Shown here piece by piece: positions 47,055 through 56,826 of a DNA stretch of 64,000 nucleotides (positions are counted from its first letter, which is position 1; every line of letters starts with the position of its first letter). The stretch is from positions 1,612,001 through 1,676,000 of the forward strand of contig JAHLEZ010000013.1 in the NCBI GenBank assembly GCA_020726505.1, given 5' to 3'. The notes under the pieces are model-generated. The model worked only from the letters and a program-made list of their open reading frames with translations, was not told the DNA's origin and did no database searches. The position numbers and the translations under genes were made by a program. The DNA comes from Leptodontidium sp. MPI-SDFR-AT-0119 (lineage: Eukaryota; Ascomycota; Leotiomycetes; Helotiales; Leptodontidiaceae).

Positions 47055-48588
47055 ATGGGCTCCAAAAATATTTCGGCAACTGACCCGACGAGAGTAGTTA
47101 TTATCGGAACCGGATGGATTGGACTAGCAGCCGCCAAAACTTACCTTCAGATCCGCCCAGATATCTCACTGACAATCATCGACGAAGATAGCAGTGTCGG
47201 CGGGGTATGGAGCGCATCTCGAGTATATCCAGGCCTTATCGCAGATAGTTATGCTGCCATCTTCGACTACTCTGATTTTGAAATGAATGTCGAGCTTGGA
47301 TTAGATAAATGGGGAGATCTATCTGCAGCCAAGGTCCATGAATACCTGGAGATATACGTTGAAAAATTCGACCTCAGATCAAGGTGTAAACTCAATACGA
47401 AATGCACAAGAATTGGACGTAGCAAGTCGTCAGTCAACCAAAAAACATGGACAATTGATTTCGAGACGAGATATACTACCCAGGGAACTGTGAAAGGTTC
47501 GCTGCAGTGCGACAAGTTGATTATTGCCACAGGGATCGACTCCACTCCAAATCTCCCAGTGACATTCACTCGCCGACTTTTGAAGGTCCAGTCATCCACT
47601 CCAAAGATATTGGTACCAGGCATGTTCAACTGACATCGAAAGAAATCAACCGAGTCACGGTGGTTGGTGGAAACAAATCAGCAGTTGACACAGTGAGCCT
47701 GTGTGTAATGGCAGGGAAAGAAGTCGATTGGGTAATCAGGAAGGAAGGATATGGCTCAGGGGCCCTACTGGAAGCTCGTACACTCGGTATCCATGCAGGA
47801 GCTTTCAAAAACATGCGAGCGTCAGCCGTCATGTTTCCGAATATCTTTGCTACAAGTGGATTCTGGTACTGGTTTTTTCACAGTGGCAAAAGCAAGCTGG
47901 GAACATGGATTCTCAATTGGTTGCTAGGTCAAATTTCGGACTCGGCAATGAAAGAATATGAGAGGAATGAGAACACGATGATGATATCTCCGGATATGAA
48001 AGAGTAAGATACTATTTTATCGCTCCGCCCGAAGTTTCAGTAGTCCAAGCTAATTCTCTATGCACAGTCTCTTTTGGGGCAACAGTGGCATCTCTGTTTT
48101 TCACGACAACGCTTTCTTGGATATGGTTGCAGATGGGAACCTTATCCACGTCCATCGAGCATCGGTGTCTAAACTCTCCAAGGAACATGCACATCTCTCG
48201 GACGGTCAAATTTTACCATGCGATGCAGCTGTATTTGCAACAGGGTGGAAAATGAATCAGGCAGGCATATTCGACCCAGATCTTCTGCCCAATTTAGGTC
48301 TCCCCATACCCGCTGAGCATCAGCGTCCACATGACGCAAGGCATTGGAATGAATTGGACGAAATATCAGAATCATATGTCCGGAAACTGTTTCCAAAGCT
48401 AGTCCATCCACCACCTGAAGTTGTGAGATACGACAAGAAACATTCCCGTTCAGCTACAACTACTCCTTTCCGACTGTTCCGAAACATTGTTCCACCAAAC
48501 CTCGCTGCACGAGGTGATCGATCACTGATTATACTCGGGCTTTTGATCAATACAAACGTGCCAACGTACGCAGAGGTTTCGTCACTCT

Positions 48589-48596
48589 GAGGCGTG
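48589..48596. repeat. Target-site duplication, left copy
   Basis: GAGGCGTG immediately before the element; the same eight bases follow it at 49573-49580. Eight-base duplications are the hallmark of hAT transposons. Confidence 0.88.
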
Positions 48597-49572
48597 CAGG
48601 CCGGCCATTAAGTCAGTCTAGTTAAGTCGACTTAAGTCAGTCGACCCTAAATTCGTAATCAGTCAGTCGCTAGCCCTAACCCTAATAAGTCAGTCGCCAT
48701 ATGCTTAACTGATTAAGACTGTCAGTTGAGAGGTAGGAAAATCCTTATAATAGGGTCAGTTTAGGTAGGGCAGCTAGGCCGATTTTTGGGTGATGCCCCC
48801 CGCAAATTAGGCTCGCTTAAGGCAAAATACAAGCTTATAATTGGCTCAAATAACCGAAATGGCTTTTGACTCCACTTTTCTATTGCCCGGCTTTACCTAC
48901 GTCTGCCCACTGTATCGCTGATAATACGTTTCCCCTACTAATTTGATCATTGGGCATTTACAAGTAAAAGTAAGAGTATTTAAACGTCTTAGTATACCCC
49001 GCTTTACTTATTGCCTATTATATCGCTATATAATATGTTTCCCTTACTAATTTGATCACTAGGTATTTGCAAGTAAAAGTAAGGGCATTCGGAGCTCTTG
49101 GAATAATCCGGTTTATTCTTTATTCCCTTATACCCAGCTTTAATGTGTAGTAGGTATACCTACTATATCGTGTATAGTACGTTTCCCTTATTAATTTAAT
49201 CGCTAGGCATTTACAAGGCAAAAATGAGGGCATTCGGACGTCTTATTATACCCCGCTTTACCTATTATCGTATGTATGCCTCCTAAATCACTACATAATA
49301 CTTTTTTCTTACTAATTAGATTACTAAGTATTATAAAATATAAGTAAAGCTTACCTAAGTATACTTTTTCCTCGTGTACGTCTTTATAGTTTAAGTAGTT
49401 TTGGTTTTATAAAGATTTATTTTATTTACTAGTATGACTAATCTAAACCAGTTTAAATCAGTACTGATTAATTTAATCAGTTAAGTCATCAGTTGCTCCA
49501 ATTTACGTCAGTCAGTCAGTCGTGGTGATTTGGTTGACTGATACTGACTTAACTGACTTAATGGCCAGCCTG
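48597..49572. mobile_element. Non-autonomous hAT-type element (MITE-like), 976 bp
   Basis: Bounded by near-perfect inverted ends: CAGGCCGGCCATTAAGTCAG on the left and the reverse complement of CTGACTTAATGGCCAGCCTG on the right, with one mismatch in 20. The CAGG...CCTG termini and the 8-bp duplication fit the hAT superfamily. Both subterminal zones hold repeated AGTCAGTC / TTAAGTCAG motifs, as expected for transposase-binding sites. There is no open frame for a transposase, so it must be moved by another copy. The interior is AT-rich and made of degenerate tandem units. It is inserted in the 3' part of a flavin monooxygenase gene. Confidence 0.85.
48889..49360. repeat. Four degenerate ~110-135 bp tandem units inside the hAT-like element
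   Basis: Units begin near 48,889, 48,999, 49,134 and 49,253 with GGCTTTACC / CGCTTTACT / CAGCTTTAAT / CGCTTTACC. Each then has a TATATCG-type segment, a CGTTTCCC(Y)TACTAATTTGATC-like core, and AGGTATTTGCAAG-like sequence. Copies differ by many C/T and A/G changes and small indels. Confidence 0.7.
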
Positions 49573-49580
49573 GAGGCGTG
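49573..49580. repeat. Target-site duplication, right copy
   Basis: GAGGCGTG directly after the right inverted end, identical to 48589-48596; reading resumes in the monooxygenase frame with GGC GTG GCA. Confidence 0.88.
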
Positions 49581-49919
49581 GCATATCTTGAGAACCTCCC
49601 ATTTTGTCCCGCTACCACCAAAACTCTGACCGATGTTTCAGAAATGGAAAAGGACATCAGCTTGCTTCAAGCATATGGCAATCTCAGATACCGAAATCCA
49701 TCCGCGCAATTTCTAGACGGCTCGGATCTCATACAAGACTTCACGGACTTGTTGATGAAGGATCTTGGCTTGGAACCAGAGAGAAAGAAGAGAGCGACTG
49801 CGGGAAAGTGGTGGGGACTGGGAATAATAGGCTGGGTGAAGGAATGGTTCTTTCCTTATCGAGGAATCGATTACCGGGGCTTGGTGGGTGAATATTTGGA
49901 TTCTTATCGGAATTACTAG

Positions 49920-51269
49920 AGCGGAGGAAGTTTTACAGGATTGGCCAGTCAAATTTTCAGGGAATTTTTGGGGCAATGGTAAGAGCTTGGGCTTTGTTCT
50001 TGCTTCTTAGGTATGCTTGTAACACCAGACATCTTTAGTCACTAAATTATAACAAAGGCTATGACAATCTGCATCAAATTCCCAAGGAGAATGAGATCAT
50101 GTTGGGAACAATTCTCCTCTCCCTGATGTTACTCCCGATCCCACAAGTTGCTGGACAATACAGCTTCTACACAAAATATTTGTGGTGTGGCAGCTGTCAC
50201 GTATCAACTGGCAACACTTTCATGGGGTCCCCCTAATCATTGAGAGTCCTTTTGTGCAGATTGGAACCCAATCCTTAAATTACGTCCAACCTACGGACTC
50301 GACTTGCGGGCTTACCCGTATAGTGTATCATTAACAGATTTGATTTCGAGTGCCTATCTGAGCAGCTGGGAGCTGGATCAGGTCCACTGGAATTGAATAT
50401 TAGCGTCCTGGCTGGGTATGGAGCTACTTTTGCGGTGGACAAAAGCTTTGAGCCATATGACGACTTCCTACAACCTGAGCTAATACCAGTAGCACAAACT
50501 GTAGCCACACGGTATCTAAGTAGCCTTAGACTGTCTCAGCTGCCCCATCTCCCTCCATCGCAACAGTGAACAACAAAATGATACAGGTGAGGGGGAGCTT
50601 TACGTTGCTCGATTGATATCTTCGTAGGAGTTGCTTCAAGATTCAGTGACACAATCTGTGCCACAATCCACGGAACGTGTTCAAGAAATCGACATAGCAG
50701 TCGCGTGATTTGGGGCTTCTTGGGGCAGGTGAAAGTCGTCCCCTGTGGAAGCGGTAGAGCTTTTGACTCTCGTCACGATTTTCGCAATCCTAAAGTCAGT
50801 TCAATGTATCAAAATTCTTATAATACAATGCATTACAAAAGAATCCAATTGTAAATAAGGCAGCTTCAATCCGGAAAATTCGAAGTGAAATCCAAAGTAT
50901 GATTCTTTGTGACTCGCCCCGCTGAACAGATATGTGGGCGGCCCTGTCGTTTAGTCGCCGTCACTTTTTCAGAGGACCAAGAGTGTACTTACACAGGTTG
51001 CGATGGATGAAAACGGATAGCAGTTGTTAAAACCCTACCTCCACATGAGACAACACCCTTGTTCCATAGATGTGGTTTTGTGGAAAAATTGCGAACAAAG
51101 AAATTTGCTTGCGTCTAAATTTTAAGAACCGGTCTGACTTTGAGCTTGCGCCATTTCCCCCTAAAGCCAGCACTGCGTATAGTAATATTTGCCTTCTCTC
51201 TAGCATAAACCTATATTGAGTAAACATCAAATGTCTAGATATCGAATTCGCTAGTGAGTTCAGGTCAAA
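49920..51269. other. Intergenic, FMO pseudogene to copy H
   Basis: About 1.35 kb. Apart from the small signal-peptide frame at 50099-50236 I see no gene. The last few hundred bases must hold the copy H promoter. Confidence 0.4.
50099..50236 (+). CDS. Possible small secreted protein or gene remnant
   Basis: A 45-codon frame starts with a convincing signal peptide (MLGTILLSLMLLPIPQVAG) followed by a short mature part with two cysteines (LWCGSCHVST). About 30 bases later another frame reads DWNPILKLRPTYGLDLRAYP, which resembles the WNP-type core of fungal LysM domains but without its cysteines. It could be a decayed LysM effector gene or a chance frame; splice sites that would join the two pieces are weak. 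Confidence 0.28.
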   Translation: MLGTILLSLMLLPIPQVAGQYSFYTKYLWCGSCHVSTGNTFMGSP

Positions 51270-53460
51270 ATGGACATCGGACAGCTTCCAGATGTGGAAG
51301 TGTATAATCGGTGGCTTGAATATAACGATCCCGAAGCTCCTCCAGCTACAGCTGAAGATATAAGAGTATGTCAATAGGGTCAATGTCAATCCTTCACTCG
51401 TTCAACTACACCCTGACTATCATTGCACAGCCCATTGACTTTCGCAGGCACATTACCGTAGACATCCGTACGCTCCAACAGCCAAGCCAAATCTTCGTCC
51501 TGGAATTTTCCAAGGGCAAGCCGGACCACTCATTCCTTCTCCAATAATAAGCCAGCAGGAACAGGAGCGAAGATTGCAAGTGTTTTTTAGACCAGACTGG
51601 GAGGGCCCCAGCCGAATTATTAAACTGGAGAGGAACGAAAATTCTCGGGGAGGGGAATTATGGTGTTGTTGGTTTGTTTGAGTATGATCCTTTAGCACCT
51701 GACCAGCCTAAGGTGAAGAAGGTACGAGTCAAACTTCCACAAGTCTTAGGTGTGACTTAATGGCATCTGGGTTGAGTTTTGGCATCACTAACCTCAGTGG
51801 TGGTACAGGTAGTTGTAAAGCAAATGCATGATGAGACCCAGGGTAACCTAGTGGGTGAAGCGAATGTGATGATGACTTGCTATGATGCATCTTTCTCGGA
51901 TCATATTGTAAAAGTGTTGCCTGATGAAAGTCATGTAACAAATATGGCAAGTCGTCGACTGATGATGGAATACTGTCCTCAAGGCTCTCTCCAAGATCTT
52001 CTTGATCGGCGCATAGCACGGTAGGTAATCTATTCCCTTTAATATTCAGGATGATCTTTCAGCTAACTTTTGTCGAGAAATGTCCCGTTCGAAGAGATTA
52101 CTTTGTGGAGGATTTTTGAGTGCTTAGTAGATTTTTGCAGTGTGCTAGAATTTGGTCAAGAACTTACCTTGAGCAATGATCCTAATGTCCGTCCGGCTGT
52201 CGAAAACAAAGCAAACGATTGGAAGTTAGTTCTTCATTTGGACATCAAGCCTGACAATAGTAAGTAATTTTATCTCTATCGGTGACAAATGCTGACGATA
52301 CAAACAAGTCGTGATGGGCAATCGAAATCGGAAGCACACAGAGACTCCAGTCTGCAAGGTATAGTTATTGGAACAGCAAGGGAAAGAATTGCGTTTACAT
52401 TCCATAGCTTAGTGATTTTGGTCTCGCATCTGAGTACGAGGAGGATCTCGGTCCTCAAGAAGCCGATGCAAGAAATGAGGAGCTCCGAGAGTGCGGGTCC
52501 CCAGGATATTTCTCGCCTGTAGGTCTCTTTGTATCGAATGCACTATTAGCAATATCTAACACCATTTAACAGGAGCAATTTACCCCGAGGTGGAACTTTG
52601 AAAACTGGAGAGAAACAGAGATTGCAGGTGTATTCGGCTCCGCAACGAACATTTGGGGTATCGGTGCGATTATGTACCAGCAAGTAACCCAGAGAATGGA
52701 TTATGATCGTGCCTCCATGTTTTCGGTGCACTGACTTGGTGTGTCTCCCAGTCTCGTTTGCTTAGATCCTGATCCACCAAATCATTTATTTCCCTTTACT
52801 CCGGATTATCTCGTCAACCAAGCAGCTGCCAAAGGAGCTACTTATGGACCTGACATTCAAGCCCAACGGTACTCCGATACCATAAAGCATATGATTCTCG
52901 AATGCTTGTACGAAAAGCCAGCCCATCGGTGTAAGCTTCAAGATATGAAATATACAATAAACTATGCCATAGACAAAATCATTGACGAGAGTGGCCCCGA
53001 TGGAGATGACTGGGCAGACTTGGAGCTGCCTGAACCTGGAGGACCAGTTATCTATCCAAGGTCAATTCTACCCCCCACACCTGCAGCACCTCCAGCGCCA
53101 GCTCCTCCTGTGCTAGCACCGCCACTAGCACCCGCAGTACCTGCTCCAGCACCATTTCCTGTTCCAGGTCAGTGTATTTCTCCTTTACTTCTTATCTCGT
53201 TTGGAACCCGAAACTTCCAGACAGGAGACCGAATATATTTTCGTCTTTCTTGCTTCCGTGTATCTTGAGCGCAACAAGTGCTAACTTGACAAATAGCAGC
53301 GATACCTGCTGGGGCGCCAGCTACCGTCAAATTTGTATGTCAGTGGATCTATCCCGTCAATCACGCCAAAGTTGGGCAGCAGTGCAAACTGTCGCGGAGA
53401 CAGATTCCTAGTCCTCGTATCCGTTGTGCAATTCATCTCGATCCTGCTCGGTACCCATAA
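51270..53460 (+). pseudogene. Kinase-like family copy H, one frameshift
   Basis: Exons 51270-51365, 51448-51721, 51809-52020, 52078-52259, 52309-52358, 52408-52518, 52573-52673, 52752-53167, 53297-53460. All phases agree except in exon 2, whose length (274) is one base too long. The frame changes at a T6 run at 51583-51588, between the linker (AHYRRHPYAPTAKPNLRPG) and LNWRGTKILGEGNYGVVGLF. Motifs otherwise intact: VVVK lysine, GEANVM, MEYCPQGSLQDL, HLDIKPDN, LSDFGLA, YFSP|EQFTPRW, ECLYEKPAHRCKLQDMK, a Pro-rich linker and tail C-x14-C-x13-RCAIH. It is either a young pseudogene or a sequencing error in a homopolymer. It is separated by 10 kb from the other plus-strand copies. Confidence 0.75.
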
Positions 53461-54155
53461 CTTACACAGGGTTGAACCCCTTTGGCAAAGTCAAGATAAT
53501 TGCACAGCAGTTTCAATAGACTTGAGGGTATTGAGGGTACCAAGAGGTCCTCGATACCTTGGAGGAGGTATGGCGGAAAAGACAGGACTGCCGTGGAAAA
53601 TCAAATAAGCGTCTTAGAATTCTTATACAACACACACGAGCTTAGACTTGAAGTGTCTTCTACGTCACTTGGGCGTTAAAATCCAAGTTCATAAACCCCT
53701 CGGATAAGATTCTCGAGGAAGCACTTTAGGCAATAAATTAATTTGCAACACGTTCGAATGATCTCTAGATCCAATTTCCCGTGTTGCAAAATCTCTCCCG
53801 AAGTGTGGCTCTTCGCCAAACCTTTTAACAAAACTTCAACGCAGCAGGTTATAATGGAAACAGATAAGTAGACGCTACAAATAGGATGGCTAAAACATGA
53901 TTCATTGTAACTTGGATAGATTACAAAAAGGGAGCTTGTACTTGGATAGCCAGTTACTAAGTTGAATTAAGAACCGCATTAGAGAAGGGAAGAGTAGGTT
54001 GATTGAGATAGAAACATCAATTTGGGCAAGGCACTTACTCAAAAGAGATCTCAAGAGTCCATTTCTTCTTGTTACATACACCAGGCTTTCTATCTTAACC
54101 AATACACAACCTTCAACCGCCCCGCCCCAACAGCATCTGCCTTCCCACCAGCAAA
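53461..54155. other. Convergent 3' region, nothing recognised
   Basis: About 700 bases between convergent copy H and the APH-like gene. AT-rich, no supported gene. Confidence 0.45.
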
Positions 54156-55375
54156 TCAGAGATTCCATTTGTCTCGATACTGCTTTAACTTGACCTGTAT
54201 GAATTCCGCCATATCTGGTGGATCTTGTACTATCGGTGCCGCTCTAAACGTCCACAACCTCTCTAGCATGGATTGCCAAAAGGTTGATTCCTGAACTGCT
54301 TGATTGTACCAGAAAGTACCATCATCCATACACTCTTCCATCAGCCCTGACAGTACCGCATCCTTCCCCCTCAAAACTCTGATGAACTTATTGAACCCTG
54401 ACTTGAAAACCTCCAATTCGTCATCATTACATTCAAGCATGTCGAATGGTGTGAGACCAAGGGGAGGACTGTAAAGGAATTGAGCAGGCGCAATGTAACA
54501 AAAGTCCCAGTCGATAATTGCCTTTATCTCGTAGTCGGCGCCAGCAATCATGTTTCCAAGGCGTATATCAGGGTTGTACAGCTTGAATGGCCCGTGCAAA
54601 AACTCGGTCTTTACCATCTCAGAAGTTATGGCCTGTAGTGACAAAAGCGATAGATATGCTTCCCGGCACTGTTCCTCATCGGTAATAATACAAGAGTTGT
54701 CCCGAAGGCCGAGAATGCTTTGGTTGATAAGCTCTCTCATGTGCACCGAGGCGTCTGGAGGTGTTTGTATTTCTAGAAGAGTATCAGCACCATTCTTCAA
54801 GTGTGTTTAACTTGCTTACCTGGAACCTTGATGCCATGACAATCAAACTCGTTCTGCTTGATCGTCAACGGATTTGGTCTCACGTACCACTGCATCGACA
54901 CCTCGTCCCACGAAAGCCTTCCGATCCGATCAAATTCTAGGCCCCAGAGTTGCGTGTATATGGTCGCAATCTGCTCATACACCTTGTCGAGCTGCGGTTC
55001 GGTAACTGTGGATTTGAATTCGTCTCCGGAACACAGCAATTCATCCAGACGCTGACCAGGAATGAACTCCATCAAGATGAAAGGCCCCAAGCCGTCAAAT
55101 TCGCCCGAAGCAATGCTATGCGTGTAATAATTCGGTATTGGGATGCTGGTCTTCTCCTTGACGAACCTCATCACAAGGGCCTCATCCTCTACCTTCCATG
55201 GATTCATGACAGCCCCGTGAATTGGAAATCGTAGCAACATGTCCTCTCTCCGACCTTGAAAGCGAATTTGGAAGCAAAAGTTGTAGCTTCCAGAGAATCG
55301 CTTGACGACGAAGCAAGGTTCCCCGTGGTAAAGAGCCGAGACCATATTTTTAATTGCGGAGTCGCCATCCTGCAT
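54156..55375 (-). CDS. APH-family (aminoglycoside phosphotransferase-like) kinase
   Basis: Two exons, 55375-54820 and 54772-54156 (48-nt intron), 390 residues. The N-lobe has FVVKRFSGSYNFCFQIRF and LLRFPIHG, and helix sequence EDEALVMRFVKEKTSIPIP. FILMEFIPGQRLDELL is the linker between lobes. The catalytic loop reads LYNPDIRLGNMI (family: HxDxxxxN) and the metal-binding IIDWDFCYIAPAQF is clear. These are the hallmarks of the fungal APH/choline-kinase fold. Fungal members form a large family of mostly unknown substrate; antibiotic resistance should not be assumed. The catalytic Asp and Asn are kept, but the usual His is replaced. Confidence 0.88.
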
Positions 55376-56826
55376 ATCGTAACTTTGGATTGTAGCAAGC
55401 CAAGCTAAATAGACTTTTGAATCGAGAACATTCAGGGGGTGCCAAACTTGGCCATTTTAAACCCATGAGGGCCAGCGGTAGCTAAGCAATGTAAGTAGAG
55501 TTGGTTGACGCAGAAAGATGACAAGATAGGAGAGGGGGTGGGGAGAGGACGGGAAAGCATCGCAATTTATGCGATAGAAGATCCTTGCAAGTCACGAGAT
55601 CTCTTGCCTATTTGTGAATTTACATTTCCAATTATGCAGGGGATCATAATGAAGCATAAACGTGCATAACGATAGAATCAGAAGAATTTGTCGACGAAAG
55701 GATTGATTTAGGCAATGACTCTACTACATCTACATACATCCAACATGAAGATAAAGTCCATACTCTTGCCCCCTCAAGAAATAATACTTCCCCTGCAACA
55801 TTGGCCACTCCGAAGGATAGCATCCATGGGAGCTCCAAAAGCCGACGTACCACAAGTTCCTTCAAGAAGTGAGTTCAAGTCATATTTCGGGTCACATATA
55901 CTTCTTCGCTTCGGCGGCAGCTTTCTCGGCGGCAGCCTTCTCCTTCTTGGCCTGCATTCTGACCCTTTCTCCTGCGACTGTCTTCCCTTATCAATCACCT
56001 CCTGAGTCCTGACTGACTTGAGGTGCGCCAGTTGAGGTAATATCAGGCATAGTGAAAGCTGAACTATAGAGAGCTTTGGTGAAGAGTAGATCGACTGTTC
56101 GACTTTGTTCGATAGTGATTGTGCTATGATGGCGGCTGCTATGACAAAGAGAGAGCTTACTTGGCCTAGATTGGGTTAAGGCTGGTAGTTGGACTTGGTC
56201 TGTTATATAGAATAGTTGCGATATAAACGTCCCAGACTCTCGGGTGCGGCGCGGTCCACATCCGAAAATCTTGATTTGCACCAGGGTTCCTCCTCTTTCT
56301 CCACCTGTTCATTGCGCATAGAAACGGAGGGAAGCATTGACAGGAAGCCCTGACCAGTGGTTTATTGAATTCACCAGGTGACTGAATTTATTGAATTTCC
56401 CCTTTTGAGTTTCCCATTCGATTTCCCCTTTCGTTTCCAATCAAACAAGTTTCTTGGAATTCTTATAATAATTAATACGAGCTGAAAGTATCATTGTTTT
56501 TTTTATATCGCTTACGCGTTGAAATATACTTCAATAAACACCTCGAGCAAGATCCTCGAATAAGCACTTTGAACAATGAATTAACTCATAACGCCTTCGC
56601 AGGATTTGCATTTTTAATATCTTATTTCGTGACACTGGATAACCAGTTACTAGGTTAAATTAAGGACTAGCACTAATATGGCAGCTCCAAGTGATGTATG
56701 CACTTGCAAGGATTCTGCCGCATCTGAACAACACATCACAAACTTCAACTGATGGCAGCATCGCAATTCTCCACGAACACTTCCAAAGGTCTAAAGGCAC
56801 TCTGAGACCTGGGAAAGAATTGGAAC
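55376..56826. other. Intergenic, APH-like gene to P450
   Basis: About 1.45 kb. It holds the promoters of the two divergent flanking genes and a broken 53-codon frame at 55892-56050 (listed separately). The stretch 56,380-56,640 is AT-rich. Confidence 0.4.
55892..56050 (-). pseudogene. Remnant of a small Lys/Ala-rich protein gene (53 codons, two internal stops)
   Basis: Reading from ATG 56050 gives MPDITSTGAPQVSQDSGGD, then TGA TAA, then in the same frame GKTVAGERVRMQAKKEKAAA and on to EAKKYM before the final TGA. The second half is a regular Lys/Ala/Glu helix of the kind seen in small fungal proteins. Two stops side by side in an otherwise protein-like frame suggest decay or an unrecognised tiny intron. 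I do not recognise the family. Confidence 0.3.

Larger units (their letters stand above)
47055..49919 (+). pseudogene. Flavin-containing monooxygenase, interrupted by a transposon
   Basis: The frame begins MGSKNISATDPTRVVIIGTG with the FAD-binding GTGWIG. Downstream come the FMO signature FEGPVIHSKDIG, the NADPH-binding VVGGNKSAVD, the intron 48004-48067, and VFATGW. The C-terminal part (GVAYLENLPFCPATTKTL to YLDSYRNY, TAG at 49,917) lies after the inserted element. Three lesions are visible. First, a one-base frame change near 47,557 between TPNLP and DIHSPTFEG. Second, an in-frame TGA at 48588. Third, the 976-bp hAT-like element at 48597. Removing the element and one target copy keeps the frame, so the C-terminal exon is genuinely part of this gene. 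The ancestral enzyme would have oxygenated a small molecule with NADPH and FAD. Confidence 0.85.
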
